Shown piece after piece: positions 1 through 7,740 of a stretch of DNA of 64,000 nucleotides. A model generated the notes under the pieces. That model searched no databases and was not told where the DNA came from. It saw nothing but the letters and a program-made list of their open reading frames with translations. Source of the DNA: PALSA-612 sp963791225 (GTDB taxonomy: Bacteria; Actinomycetota; Thermoleophilia; Gaiellales; Gaiellaceae); the NCBI GenBank assembly GCA_963791225.1, contig CAWBRV010000003.1, positions 1,178,001 through 1,242,000 on the forward strand, written 5' to 3'. Position 1 is the first letter of the stretch. The number at the start of each line of letters is the position of its first letter. The position numbers and the translations under genes are program-made.

Positions 1-91
1 CGCGCGCGAGACGGCCGCGATCGTGCCCGGCGCGCCGGCGGTCGAGCTGGCCCCGTCCGTCCCGGCCCTGTCACAGGGACAGTCCCTGTAA
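1..91 (+). CDS. C-terminal tail of a gene cut by the window edge
   Basis: Reading from base 2 gives an open frame of 29 codons ending in TAA at 89-91. Almost every codon ends in G or C, as in the confident genes of the window, and the peptide is Ala/Pro/Val-rich (ending in residues SQGQSL). The last codons and the stop fall inside the palindrome at 73-89, so a dispersed repeat seems to have become the end of the gene. No function can be read from so short a tail. The alternative is that the stretch is non-coding; the third-position bias is the only support. Confidence 0.4.
   Translation, partial: ARETAAIVPGAPAVELAPSVPALSQGQSL
73..89. repeat. GGGAC-A-GTCCC intergenic palindrome, copy A
   Basis: Perfect 17-nt palindrome ACAGGGAC-A-GTCCCTGT. 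It shares its core with the copies near 2882, 7701, 15943, 18701, 18741, 22918 and 30927. It overlaps the stop codon of the truncated first reading frame. Confidence 0.7.
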
Positions 92-127
92 CGGAGCACG
101 CACACGTTCTGTAACGGAAGGCGCACA
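87..127. repeat. Imperfect direct repeat upstream of the FAD oxidase
   Basis: TGTAACGGAGCACGCACA at 87-104 recurs as TGTAACGGAAGGCGCACA at 110-127 (15 of 18 identical, 23-nt period). It lies 50-90 bp upstream of the FAD oxidase start and just before a possible -10 box (TACGAT, 145-150), so it could be a regulator binding site. It could also be part of the adjoining palindromic repeat. Confidence 0.35.
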
Positions 128-177
128 GGCCGGACCGGGCGTCGTACGATTCCGACTCGACCAACCAGGAGGTTCCC

Positions 178-1542
178 ATGGCAGTTGCCGAGCAGGAGGT
201 CGCCCTGATCGAGGGTTTCGCCGGAAAGGTGCTCCAACCGGGAGATCCGACCTACGACGAGGTGCGTCGCGTCCACAACGGGCTGATCGACAAGCGGCCC
301 GCGCTGATCGCCCGCTGCACCGGAACCGCGGACGTCGTCGCCGCGGTCAACGCAGCGAGGGAGCACGGATGGGAGGTCTCGGTCCGCGGCGGCGGGCACA
401 ACGTCGCCGGTACCGCCGTCGCCGACGGCGGCCTGATGATCGACCTCTCGACGATGAAGGGCATCCACGCCGATCCCGCCGCGCGGACGGTGCGTGCGCA
501 GGGCGGCGTGCTCTGGAAGGAGCTCAACCGGGAGACGCAGCTCCACGGCCTCGCCGTGACGGGCGGCGCGATCTCGACGACGGGCATCGCCGGCCTGACG
601 CTCGGCGGCGGTCTCGGCTGGCTGATGACGAAGCTCGGCCTCGCCGCCGACAATCTGCTCTCGGTCGAGCTCGTGACGGCCGACGGCAGCGTCCTGACCG
701 TCAGCGCCGACGAGCACCCCGACCTGTTCTGGGGCCTCCGCGGCGGCGGCGGCAACTTCGGCGTCGCCACGTCGTTCGAGTACCGGCTGCACCCGATCGG
801 CCCGATGATCACCGGCGGTCTGATCGCGCATCCGATCGAGGCAGCCGGCGATCTGCTCCGCTTCATGCGGGACTTCGCAGAGGACATCCCGGATGACCTC
901 ATGTTCGTCGCCGGCTGCGTCCACGCGCCCGACGGGTCGGGCGTGCCGCTGGCGGCGGTCGGCGTCTGCCACTCCGGGACGCTCGAGCAGGCCGAGGCCG
1001 ACCTGAAGCCGGTGCTCGAGTTCGGCTCGCCCGCCCTGAGCATGATCGGCCCGATGCCGTACGAGGCCGTCTGCCAGATGCTCGACGACGCCTATCCGAA
1101 AGGCGGGCTCAACTACTGGAAGTCGACGTTCCTCAGCGAGCTCTCGGACGATGCCATCGAGGTGATGGTCGAGCGGTTCGCAAGCTGTCCGTCGCCGATG
1201 ACGGCCATGATCGTCGAGCACTTCCACGGCGAGGTCACGCGCGTTCCGGTCGAGGCGACCGCGGTGCCGCATCGGCAGCCCGGCTACAACCTCGTCATCA
1301 CCGGCATCTGGATGGATCCCGAGACGACGGAGGCGAACATCGGCTGGACGCGGGAGACCTACGACGCGTTCGCCCCGTTCGCCGCCTCGAGTCGCTGGCT
1401 GAACTACCTGCCGGCGGAAGAAGCCGACGACGCAGGCCTCCGCGCCGCATACGGACCGAACTACGAGCGGCTCGTCGCGCTGAAGAGGACGTACGACCCG
1501 GCCAACCTGTTCCACCTGAACGCGAACATCAAGCCGGCCTGA
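178..1542 (+). CDS. FAD-binding oxidoreductase, berberine-bridge (BBE) type
   Basis: 454 aa, the usual size for the family that includes 6-hydroxynicotine oxidase and berberine-bridge enzymes, which oxidise alcohols, amines or sugars with covalent or tight FAD. The FAD_binding_4 domain covers about residues 35-175. It contains RGGGHN near residue 70, whose His is the usual 8-alpha FAD attachment site, and a Gly-rich GLTLGGGLGWL segment. The C-terminus has the BBE signature YDPANLFHLNANIKP. A strong AGGAGG lies 7 nt before the ATG. The gene is single and ends in a bidirectional hairpin. Substrate unknown. Confidence 0.9.
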   Translation: MAVAEQEVALIEGFAGKVLQPGDPTYDEVRRVHNGLIDKRPALIARCTGTADVVAAVNAAREHGWEVSVRGGGHNVAGTAVADGGLMIDLSTMKGIHADPAARTVRAQGGVLWKELNRETQLHGLAVTGGAISTTGIAGLTLGGGLGWLMTKLGLAADNLLSVELVTADGSVLTVSADEHPDLFWGLRGGGGNFGVATSFEYRLHPIGPMITGGLIAHPIEAAGDLLRFMRDFAEDIPDDLMFVAGCVHAPDGSGVPLAAVGVCHSGTLEQAEADLKPVLEFGSPALSMIGPMPYEAVCQMLDDAYPKGGLNYWKSTFLSELSDDAIEVMVERFASCPSPMTAMIVEHFHGEVTRVPVEATAVPHRQPGYNLVITGIWMDPETTEANIGWTRETYDAFAPFAASSRWLNYLPAEEADDAGLRAAYGPNYERLVALKRTYDPANLFHLNANIKPA

Positions 1543-1548
1543 GCACCG

Positions 1549-1581
1549 ACGTGGGGGCAGACAGCCGGTCTGTCCCCACGT
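1549..1581. terminator. Strong hairpin between convergent genes
   Basis: ACGTGGGGGCAGAC (1549-1562) pairs with GTCTGTCCCCACGT (1568-1581) over 14 bp with one G-U and a 5-nt loop. It begins 6 nt after the FAD oxidase stop and ends 12 nt before the tautomerase stop on the other strand. It probably works as a bidirectional terminator, although only a weak T-run follows. Confidence 0.75.
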
Positions 1582-1593
1582 AACTTCTTGCGA

Positions 1594-1776
1594 TCAGGCT
1601 CCTGGTTTTCCGGCGATGCCCCAGTTTTTGGGCGAGACGCCCTGCACGACGACCTGGATGTGCTCGGGAGCGGCGCCGCTGGACTCGGAGAGCGCCTTCG
1701 TCAGGCTCTCGATGATCTTGGGGACGGACTCCTCCGTTACGCGCGAGTCGTAGAGCTTCACGTCGATCCAGGGCAT
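1594..1776 (-). CDS. 4-oxalocrotonate tautomerase family protein
   Basis: 60 aa, the typical length of 4-OT monomers. It starts Met-Pro, so N-terminal processing would expose the catalytic Pro1 that keto-enol tautomerases use as base. Beta-alpha-beta residues such as VKLYD and a terminal NWGIAGKPGA fit the family. It is the last gene of the molybdenum-hydroxylase operon, with one base between it and the upstream gene. This suggests that the operon's product passes through an enol or unsaturated keto acid, as in aromatic or heterocycle breakdown. Family assignment is firm; substrate is inference. Confidence 0.85.
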   Translation of the reverse strand: MPWIDVKLYDSRVTEESVPKIIESLTKALSESSGAAPEHIQVVVQGVSPKNWGIAGKPGA

Positions 1777-1777
1777 G

Positions 1778-2179
1778 TCAGCGCTCCTTCCTCCGTAGGA
1801 CGAGAGCGCCGACGATAACGAGCGCCAGCAGAAGCTGCAGCGGGGCGGTGATCCCGCCCTCCTTGTGCCAGCCCTCGAGCCGGTGGGACGGGAAGAGCTT
1901 CGGGCCGTCGTGGCCGGGGCTCGGGATCACGTGCTCGAGGTCGGGCGCGGCGGCAAAGGCGCCGCCGACGACCGCCGGGTCGAAGAGGCCCCGGCGGAGC
2001 GCGAGGAGCGCGAGCAGCCCGAGCCCTGTCGCCGTCTCGAAGCGGATCGAGTCGAAGTCCTCGTGGGGAACAGCGTCTCCTGCGGCGTGCAGGGCGAGGC
2101 CGGCGATCGCGGCGCGGTCGTTCGAGCCGAGGAGGGCGCCTGCGGCGGCTCCGGTCGCGACGTGAAGGGCCACGATCAC
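1778..2179 (-). CDS. Small membrane protein, possible metal-binding His/Asp motifs
   Basis: 133 aa from a GTG at 2179; a longer upstream frame would run into the preceding gene. There are hydrophobic segments at the N-terminus (VALHVATGAAAGALLG), in the middle and at the C-terminus (LLLALVIVGALVL) before a basic tail. LHAAGDAVPHED and the later PDLEHVIPSPGHDG carry conserved-looking His and Asp. The pattern recalls YdjM/DUF457-like putative metal-dependent membrane hydrolases, but the match is only by eye. It sits between the SDR and the tautomerase in one operon. Confidence 0.65.
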   Translation of the reverse strand: MIVALHVATGAAAGALLGSNDRAAIAGLALHAAGDAVPHEDFDSIRFETATGLGLLALLALRRGLFDPAVVGGAFAAAPDLEHVIPSPGHDGPKLFPSHRLEGWHKEGGITAPLQLLLALVIVGALVLRRKER

Positions 2180-2196
2180 GGCGCTGAGCTTAGTCG

Positions 2197-2877
2197 CTAG
2201 CGCGCCAGATAGCCGCCGTCGACGGGCAGGATCGCCCCTGTCACGTAGCGCGCGTCGTCGGAAAGGAGCCACGCGACCGCGCCGGCGACGTCCGCGGGCG
2301 CGCCCCAGCGTCCCATCGGGATCCGTGCGTCGATCTGGCGGCGCTTCCAGTCCTCGATGTCGGAGGTCATGTCCGTCTCGATGAAGCCGGGCGCGACGGC
2401 GTTGACGCGAACGCCCTGACCGGCGAGCTCGTTCGAGAAGGCTTTCGTGAGCTGCGCGACGCCGCCCTTCGACGCGGCGTAGGCGGCGGTGTTCAGCCCG
2501 CCGAAGAAGGACAGCTGCGACGCCATGAGCACGATCGCGCCGGCGCCCTGCTCGACCATACGCCGCGCGGCCGCCTGCGCCAGCGTCGCGACCGACACGA
2601 GGTTGACGTCGAGGACGTGCCGCCAGTCCTCGACCGTGTGCTCGAGGGCGGGCTTGCGCACGATTGCGCCCGCGTTCGCGACGAGCGCGTCGATCCGCTC
2701 GAGGCGCTCGACGGCCGTGCGGGCCTGGTTCGGATCGGCCAGGTCGACGCCGGTCGAGCGCTCGGCCGTCTCCACGCGCCAGCCGTCCGCGCGAAGGCGG
2801 TCGGCGATCCCGAGCCCGATCCCGCGGCTCGCGCCGGTGACGAGCACGATCCGGGTAGCCACGTCAGGTCCGGTCAT
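2197..2877 (-). CDS. Short-chain dehydrogenase/reductase (SDR)
   Basis: 226 aa classical SDR. It has the NAD(P)-binding TGASRGIG, NAG (LVANAGA), a catalytic Ser in MASQLSF and YAASK (YxxxK), then VNAVAPGFIETDM and a terminal GAILPVDGGY. It would oxidise a hydroxyl group or reduce a keto group of the operon's substrate. The ATG at 2877 lies within a copy of the dispersed palindromic repeat (context CTCCGACATG). The GTG at 2862 (VATRIVLVTG) fits the usual SDR N-terminus and is an equally likely start. The cupin gene lies 26 bp upstream. Confidence 0.88.
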   Translation of the reverse strand: MTGPDVATRIVLVTGASRGIGLGIADRLRADGWRVETAERSTGVDLADPNQARTAVERLERIDALVANAGAIVRKPALEHTVEDWRHVLDVNLVSVATLAQAAARRMVEQGAGAIVLMASQLSFFGGLNTAAYAASKGGVAQLTKAFSNELAGQGVRVNAVAPGFIETDMTSDIEDWKRRQIDARIPMGRWGAPADVAGAVAWLLSDDARYVTGAILPVDGGYLAR

Positions 2878-2881
2878 GTCG

Positions 2882-2896
2882 GAGGGACAGTCCCTC
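2882..2896. repeat. GGGAC-A-GTCCC intergenic palindrome, copy B
   Basis: Perfect palindrome GAGGGACAGTCCCTC in the only sizeable gap inside the first molybdenum-hydroxylase operon. Read on the minus strand it is flanked by GGTCC and by CGACATG, the same flanks as the copy at 18701. The ATG of the SDR gene is the ATG of the repeat. Confidence 0.75.
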
Positions 2897-2903
2897 GGAC
2901 CCG

Positions 2904-3299
2904 TCAGCGCTCGACGTGCTGTGCGCCCCCGTCCGGGCCGAGCACGAGGTCGCGCTCTCGGTCGGGCACGTGGTCGAGAGGGACCGGCGCCAGCGCCTCG
3001 ATGAACTGCGCGCCGTCCTCCGTGCGCACCGAATGCTCGACGCCGCGGTTGATCACGGCCCAGTCGCCGACGCCGAGCGTTCGCGTCCCCCGGCCGGCGA
3101 CGGTCAGCTCGAGCTCGCCCTCCGTCACGACCATCACCTGCTCTGTGTGCTCGTGGACGTGGGGTGGCACGCCGAAGCCGGGGTCGTAGTTGACGCGGCA
3201 CACGAGCACCTGCTCGCCGCCGACCGCGTGGATGTTCACGCCGGGGACGAACTCGTGCAGCCCGACGCCGTTCCAGCTCCCGAAGGGAGAATCGGCCAC
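2904..3299 (-). CDS. Cupin-domain protein
   Basis: 131 aa single cupin. Motif 1 is PPHVHEHTEQVMVVTEGELEL, with the His/His/Glu metal ligands; motif 2 is GDWAVINRGVEHSV with the last His. Such proteins act as small dioxygenases, isomerases or ligand sensors. The GTG start overlaps the stop of the C-terminal molybdopterin-subunit gene by one base (TAGTG), so translation is coupled. A pathway enzyme is more likely than a regulator, since there is no DNA-binding domain. Exact reaction unknown. Confidence 0.82.
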   Translation of the reverse strand: MADSPFGSWNGVGLHEFVPGVNIHAVGGEQVLVCRVNYDPGFGVPPHVHEHTEQVMVVTEGELELTVAGRGTRTLGVGDWAVINRGVEHSVRTEDGAQFIEALAPVPLDHVPDRERDLVLGPDGGAQHVER

Positions 3300-4414
3300 T
3301 ACGCGTCGACGACGAGTCTGACCGGTCCGTCCGGATGGGCGACGGCGGCGAGCGAGAGATCCTCGTCGTAGACGACGACCTTCCCTTTCCGCGTCGGCTC
3401 GCCCTCGCCCGCGGCCTTGGCCGCGAGGGCGCGCAGCACGCGCTCGGGCGTGATCGGGAGCTCCGTGATCCAGACGCCGACCGCGTCGTGCACGGCGGTC
3501 GCGATCGCGGGCGGCTGCGGGTTGTTCGCCATCTCGCCGATTCCCTTGGCGCCGTACGGACCGTCCGCGGACGGGTTCTCGATCAGCACCGTGTCCAGCA
3601 CGGGCAGATCCTCCATCGACGGCGCGAGATACGACCCGAACGCCGCGCCACGGTGCTCGACGCTCGGGTAGTAGGGATAGCTCGTCTCGAGCACGCCGAG
3701 CCCGAGCCCCTGGATCGCGCCGCCCTCGATCTGGCCCTCGACGAGCGTGGGGTTGATCGCGAGGCCGACGTCGAAGCACTGGACGAGCCTCGTCACGCGA
3801 ACCTGACCGGTCTCGTCGTCGACCTCGACGTCGGCCGCACAGGCCGCGTACGAGATCGCCGAGTGCGGCGGCAGGTCGACCTTGCCCGTGTCGGCCTCGA
3901 CGATTGCCGCATACGGCTTGAGCTGGACACCTGCGCCGGTGATCAGCTCGCCGTGGCCCCAGGTGGCCGCCGCGGCAACGTCCGGAACGGAGATCTTCGT
4001 CTGCGGTGCGCCCTTCGCCACGACCTCGCCGTCGACGATGTCGAGGTCGGCCGGGTCGATCTCGAGCTCCTTGCCGGCGATGTCGAGGATTCGCTCGCGC
4101 ACGCGCTCGGCCGCCTTCTTCACGGCCATGCCCGCGACGAACGTGGCCCGCGATGCGAACGTCCCGGTGCAGACCGGCGACGAGTCGGTGTTCGAGTTGT
4201 CGTACGTCACCCACTCGTAGGGGACGCCGATCGTCTCGGCGACGATCTGCGACTGGATCGTCTTCGAGCCGTTGCCGATGTCGGACGTGCCCGAGAAGAC
4301 GTCGACGCGCCCGTCCGGCTTGACCTTGATCCACGCCTGCGACGGGTCGCCGTTCTGGTTCATCCCCGTCGGATACTCGATCGCCGCGATGCCGCGGCCC
4401 TTGTGGACTGCCAT
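3299..4414 (-). CDS. Molybdenum hydroxylase, molybdopterin subunit, C-terminal half
   Basis: 371 aa corresponding to the second molybdopterin-binding domain of xanthine dehydrogenase-family large subunits. It starts MAVHKGRGIAAIEYPTGM, holds FSGTSDIGNGSKT, the cofactor-binding stretch near CFDVGLAINP, and GAKGIGEMANNP with the catalytic-type Glu close to the end. An SD GGAGG lies 7 nt before its ATG. The ATG shares one base with the stop of the N-terminal half (TGATG), so this looks like a bona fide separate gene rather than a frameshift. The two halves total 827 aa, near the length of a single-chain subunit. A split molybdopterin subunit is known in nicotinate dehydrogenase of Eubacterium. 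Confidence 0.88.
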   Translation of the reverse strand: MAVHKGRGIAAIEYPTGMNQNGDPSQAWIKVKPDGRVDVFSGTSDIGNGSKTIQSQIVAETIGVPYEWVTYDNSNTDSSPVCTGTFASRATFVAGMAVKKAAERVRERILDIAGKELEIDPADLDIVDGEVVAKGAPQTKISVPDVAAAATWGHGELITGAGVQLKPYAAIVEADTGKVDLPPHSAISYAACAADVEVDDETGQVRVTRLVQCFDVGLAINPTLVEGQIEGGAIQGLGLGVLETSYPYYPSVEHRGAAFGSYLAPSMEDLPVLDTVLIENPSADGPYGAKGIGEMANNPQPPAIATAVHDAVGVWITELPITPERVLRALAAKAAGEGEPTRKGKVVVYDEDLSLAAVAHPDGPVRLVVDA

Positions 4415-5784
4415 CAGTGGTCCTCCGGATTTCCGAGCTGAGCGACGAGGTGCTCGGGCAGCAGGCCGCCCGAACGTGGCTCCGTGGTCATCGTGCGGTA
4501 GTCGGCCGGAAGCTCGTGGCCGAGATGGTCGGCGATCGAGAGGATCGTCGGCACGGTCGAAGGATCGGTGTAGACGACGCCGTTCGGGGACGTGTCCCCG
4601 ATCCGGTTTGCGTTCTTCAGCCTGAGCTCGAAGGGGTCGATGTCGAGCTCCTGCGCGATCCGGCTCATGTGCGTCTCGGTCGCGAACGAGACCGACGTGA
4701 CGCCGAAGCCGCGCATCGCGCTCGTGGGCGTCCTGTTCGTGAAGACGACCCAACCGTCGAAGTGGAGGTTCGGGATCGTGTACGCCCCGGTGTGGTGGAA
4801 CGAGTGCTTGGTCACGCCGTAGGGCGAGAAGCGGGCGTAGGCGCCGGAGTCGTGCAGCGTGATCATCCGGCGGCCGAGGATCCAGCCGTCCTTCGTGACC
4901 GCGTCCGCGATCTCCATGTGCCACGGCGCCCGGGTCGAGGAGCAGAGGAACTCCTCCTCGCGCGTCCAGCGCCACTTGGTCGGCCGCCCGGACTTGAGCG
5001 CGAGCAGGCTGCAGAGCGTCTCGGTGGCCGTGTCGACCTTGCCGCCGAAGCCGCCGCCGACCGTGCCGCCGACGAACTTGAACCTGTTCAGCGGCTGCTG
5101 GAGGTGAGCGGCGACGACGCCCATCGAGAAGTACAACGCCTGGGTGCAGGAGTAGATCGTCAGCCGGCCGTTCGCCTCGGGCACGACCTGGCAGACCTGG
5201 GTCTCGATCGGGAGCTGCTCGATCGCCGCCGGCCGGTAGACACCCTGGACGATCAGGTCGGCCTGCGCGAAGGCGGCGTCGATATCGCCCTTCCTGATCT
5301 GCCGGTGGTCGAAGCCGCCCTCGAAGTGCGGGTACCAGTTGCCCCACTCGTGGATCGTCGGGGCGTCCGGATCGAACGCCTTGCGGACGTCGAACAGCGG
5401 CTCCCGCACGTCGTAGTCGATCTCGATCGCGTCGACCGCGGCCTGGGCGATCTCCTCGTCCTCGGCGGCGACGACGGCGATCGGCTGACCCGTGTAGCGC
5501 ACCTCCCCGTCGGCGAGCAGGGGCTCGTCGCCGGGGATGCCGAGCGCGGAGAGGTGGCCATAGACGTTGAGCGGGACGTCGGCCGAGGTGACGACTGCGC
5601 GGACGCCCTTCATCTGCTCGGCGGCCCGCGTGTCGAGCTTCGTGATCCCGGCGTTGGGATGCGGAGAGCGGAGGGCCTTCACCCAGGCGGCGCCGTGGAT
5701 GTCGACGTCCTCGACGAAGACGGTTCGTCCGGTGACGTGTGCGACCCCGTCGTAGCGGGGCAGGCGTGCGCCGACGGCCTTCAT
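4414..5784 (-). CDS. Molybdenum hydroxylase, molybdopterin subunit, N-terminal half
   Basis: 456 aa with the a/b hammerhead (GRTVFVEDVDIHGAAWVKAL, about residues 15-120) and the first molybdopterin-binding domain: GGTVGGGFGGKVD near residue 240, and the active-site loop NRTPTSAMRGFGV. That loop differs from the AYRCSFR of form I CO dehydrogenase, so CO is not the likely substrate; a purine, N-heterocycle or aldehyde is possible. It ends naturally without the second domain, which the next gene supplies. Its start overlaps the 2Fe-2S subunit stop by 4 nt (ATGA). Confidence 0.9.
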   Translation of the reverse strand: MKAVGARLPRYDGVAHVTGRTVFVEDVDIHGAAWVKALRSPHPNAGITKLDTRAAEQMKGVRAVVTSADVPLNVYGHLSALGIPGDEPLLADGEVRYTGQPIAVVAAEDEEIAQAAVDAIEIDYDVREPLFDVRKAFDPDAPTIHEWGNWYPHFEGGFDHRQIRKGDIDAAFAQADLIVQGVYRPAAIEQLPIETQVCQVVPEANGRLTIYSCTQALYFSMGVVAAHLQQPLNRFKFVGGTVGGGFGGKVDTATETLCSLLALKSGRPTKWRWTREEEFLCSSTRAPWHMEIADAVTKDGWILGRRMITLHDSGAYARFSPYGVTKHSFHHTGAYTIPNLHFDGWVVFTNRTPTSAMRGFGVTSVSFATETHMSRIAQELDIDPFELRLKNANRIGDTSPNGVVYTDPSTVPTILSIADHLGHELPADYRTMTTEPRSGGLLPEHLVAQLGNPEDH

Positions 5785-6296
5785 CGTTCGGCTCCAGACT
5801 GCATCGTCGTGTACTGGCCCTCGGCCGTCGTCGACAGGTCGAACTCATCGCCCCGCGCCGCGGCCGCGACGGCGTCGATGATCTTCACGTAGCCGGTGCA
5901 GCGGCAGACGTGGCCGCCGAGCGCTTCCGCAATCGCCTCCCGGTCGTCCGTGCCGCCGTTGGCGAGATAGGCCGTGGCCGCCATCAGGAGCCCGGACGTG
6001 CAGAAGCCGCACTGGGCCGCGTAGTGGTGGACGAAGGCGGCCTGGATCGGCTGGAGGTCCTCCGGGGGTCCGAGCCCCTCGACGGTCGTGATCTCGGCGC
6101 CGTCGACCGCGCCGACGGGGACGAGACAGGCGCGCCGGGGCTCGCCGTCGACGAGGACGGTGCAGGCACCACAGCCGCCCTGCTCGCAGCCGACCTTCGG
6201 ACTATGGACGCCGAGCTCCTCGCGGAGGACGTCCAACAGCGTCGTCAGCGGAGGGCTCTCGATCTCGTGCGTGCTGCCGTTGACGGTCAGGCTCAT
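5781..6296 (-). CDS. Molybdenum hydroxylase 2Fe-2S subunit
   Basis: 171 aa. The plant-ferredoxin-type cluster motif CEQGGCGACTVLVDG with a following Cys (RRAC) comes first, then the four-helix domain motif CGFCTSG...CRCTGY for the second 2Fe-2S centre. It passes electrons from the Mo site to the FAD subunit. A C-terminal extension of about 20 residues (FDLSTTAEGQYTTMQSG) follows the usual end. It overlaps both the upstream FAD gene and the downstream molybdopterin gene by 4 nt. Confidence 0.93.
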   Translation of the reverse strand: MSLTVNGSTHEIESPPLTTLLDVLREELGVHSPKVGCEQGGCGACTVLVDGEPRRACLVPVGAVDGAEITTVEGLGPPEDLQPIQAAFVHHYAAQCGFCTSGLLMAATAYLANGGTDDREAIAEALGGHVCRCTGYVKIIDAVAAAARGDEFDLSTTAEGQYTTMQSGAER

Positions 6297-7081
6297 CTGC
6301 CCTCCTCGAGTCGGGCAAGGGCGCGCCGGACGAGGACAGGGAGCGCCTGCTCCCGGTACCACGCCGACGCGAGCACGTCGTCGTGCAGGCTCACGTCCTT
6401 CAGTGCGGCTGCCCCGGCCGCGTCCGGATCCGCCGCGGCCGACTCGGCCGAGGGGAGCCGAACGGCCGCCGAGCCCGAGCCGGTGGCGGCCAGCCTGATC
6501 GTACCGTCGGCGAGGCGCGCGGCCGAGACGGCAAGCGTCGTGTACTCGTGCGTGTGCGGCCGGTCGAGCGCGACGAAAGCCCCGGCCGCCGGCTCCTCGT
6601 ACGTCACGTCGAGGACGAGCCGGCCGCTGCGGTGCGCGAGGAAGTCCTCGAGCGGCTCGGTGGTCGTGCCGCCGGCGCCCGCGGAGCGAACCTGCGCCCC
6701 GACGGCGAGTAGCGCGCCCTGGAGGTCGCCGCGCGGCGCGTCGCCGCCTTCGCCGGCGCAGAGGTTGCCGCCGACCGTCGCCTGCATACGGATCTCCAGG
6801 TCGGCGATGTTGGCCGCGCACGGGCCGACCGGCGCCGCGAGGTCGACGAGCGCGTGCAGCGGCGTCATCGCCCCGAGCGTGACCGTCGAGCCGTCGCGCG
6901 TGACCTCTGCGAGCCCGGCCCGGGCGAGCAGGAGCGTCTTCGCCGGCCGGATGCGGCCGGACGTGATGTCGGGCATGACGATCGTGCCGCCGCCGATCAC
7001 GGTCACCCCGGAACCGTCGCCGAAGGCAGAGACAGCCTCGTCGGGGGAGGCCGGAAGGACGACGTCCGTCACCGCAGTCAT
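6293..7081 (-). CDS. Molybdenum hydroxylase FAD-binding subunit
   Basis: 262 aa, CoxM/XdhB-like. The first FAD motif is VIGGGTIVMPDI near residue 30 and the second is ATVGGNLCAGEGGDAPRGD, where TVGGN is the family hallmark. A CO-dehydrogenase flavoprotein C-terminal domain follows. It is the first gene of the eight-gene operon. A -10-like TAGACT lies 9 nt upstream of the ATG, implying a leader of only a few bases. Confidence 0.92.
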   Translation of the reverse strand: MTAVTDVVLPASPDEAVSAFGDGSGVTVIGGGTIVMPDITSGRIRPAKTLLLARAGLAEVTRDGSTVTLGAMTPLHALVDLAAPVGPCAANIADLEIRMQATVGGNLCAGEGGDAPRGDLQGALLAVGAQVRSAGAGGTTTEPLEDFLAHRSGRLVLDVTYEEPAAGAFVALDRPHTHEYTTLAVSAARLADGTIRLAATGSGSAAVRLPSAESAAADPDAAGAAALKDVSLHDDVLASAWYREQALPVLVRRALARLEEGR

Positions 7082-7090
7082 CGCGCGCCG

Positions 7091-7096
7091 AGTCTA
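7091..7096 (-). promoter_or_regulatory. Putative -10 box of the first molybdenum-hydroxylase operon
   Basis: TAGACT on the minus strand, 9 nt before the ATG at 7081, matches the TAnnnT -10 pattern seen before many genes in this window. No convincing -35 box is visible. Confidence 0.45.
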
Positions 7097-7115
7097 ACCA
7101 AGGGGCGGCGGCGGC

Positions 7116-7517
7116 TCAGCCCATGGTGTGGACGTGGACCGGCTCGATCACGTAGGTCACCCGCTGCTCGCCCGGAGCACGCCACGGGTAGGGCGACTGG
7201 CCGATGTACTTCTGGGCCAGGTCGTCGATGTCTTTCTCGGCCTGGTCGCCTGTGATCGTGTCGACGACGCGGCCCTGGACGCTGATCGAGTGGTAGCCGG
7301 CGTCGTCGTGCGTGTGCAACGACATCGCGACGCGCGGCTCGGTCTCCAGATTGCGCGGCTTCTTCCGCCCGAGCGCAGTGTTGACGATGATCTTGCCGTC
7401 GCGCGTATGCGCCCACACGGTCGTCGACTGCGGCGAGCCGTCGGGGTTGACGGTCGCCAGGGCCCAGAAGTTCGGCGCCTCGAACGCCTCGCGGATGTTG
7501 TCTGGAAGTTCAGCCAT
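7116..7517 (-). CDS. PPOX-fold (F420/FMN split-barrel) protein
   Basis: 133 aa pyridoxamine-phosphate-oxidase-like split barrel. It starts MAELPDNIREAFEAPNFWALATVNPDGSP and has STTVWAHTRDGKIIVNTALG and RKKPRNLETEPRVAMS, typical of actinobacterial F420-dependent reductases. They reduce activated double bonds or act on F420H2-dependent substrates. The ATG follows GGAGGAG by 6 nt; in-frame upstream codons are unlikely to be used. It is separated from the molybdenum operon by 34 bp that hold that operon's promoter, so it may be its own unit. Confidence 0.85.
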   Translation of the reverse strand: MAELPDNIREAFEAPNFWALATVNPDGSPQSTTVWAHTRDGKIIVNTALGRKKPRNLETEPRVAMSLHTHDDAGYHSISVQGRVVDTITGDQAEKDIDDLAQKYIGQSPYPWRAPGEQRVTYVIEPVHVHTMG

Positions 7518-7610
7518 GTCTCCTCCTTGTCGCGATGTGTCGCAGGAGCGCAATTCAATCGCATGCATGCAGTGTGACGTCGGTACGGCACGCCGTGGCC
7601 GCACGATTCG

Positions 7611-7720
7611 TCACGTTGTCGCTGGGAACTGCAAGAACCGGCCCGCGGCAGCTTTTGTTCGGCCGCGGCTTTGACGGCCGCGTCTCTCCCGGCCCTGTTG
7701 GAGGGACAGTCCCTCGGACC
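7611..7720. repeat. Composite intergenic repeat, copy C
   Basis: Contains CACGTTGTCGCTGGGAACTG and CCCGCGGCAGCTTTTGTTC (7613-7660), resembling the second repeat module at 18775 and 22966. GAGGGACAGTCCCTC, the palindromic core, follows at 7701-7715. It fills most of the 223-bp gap between the PPOX gene and the GGDEF/EAL gene; I see no gene there. Confidence 0.6.
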
Positions 7721-7740
7721 GGGCGGGAAGACCTGGTCGG

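Noticed and set aside
3299..5848. A single 849-codon minus-strand frame spanning both molybdopterin halves
   Set aside because: Only its second part (from 4414) reads as protein; the first part is Arg-rich shadow of the real N-terminal gene in another frame.
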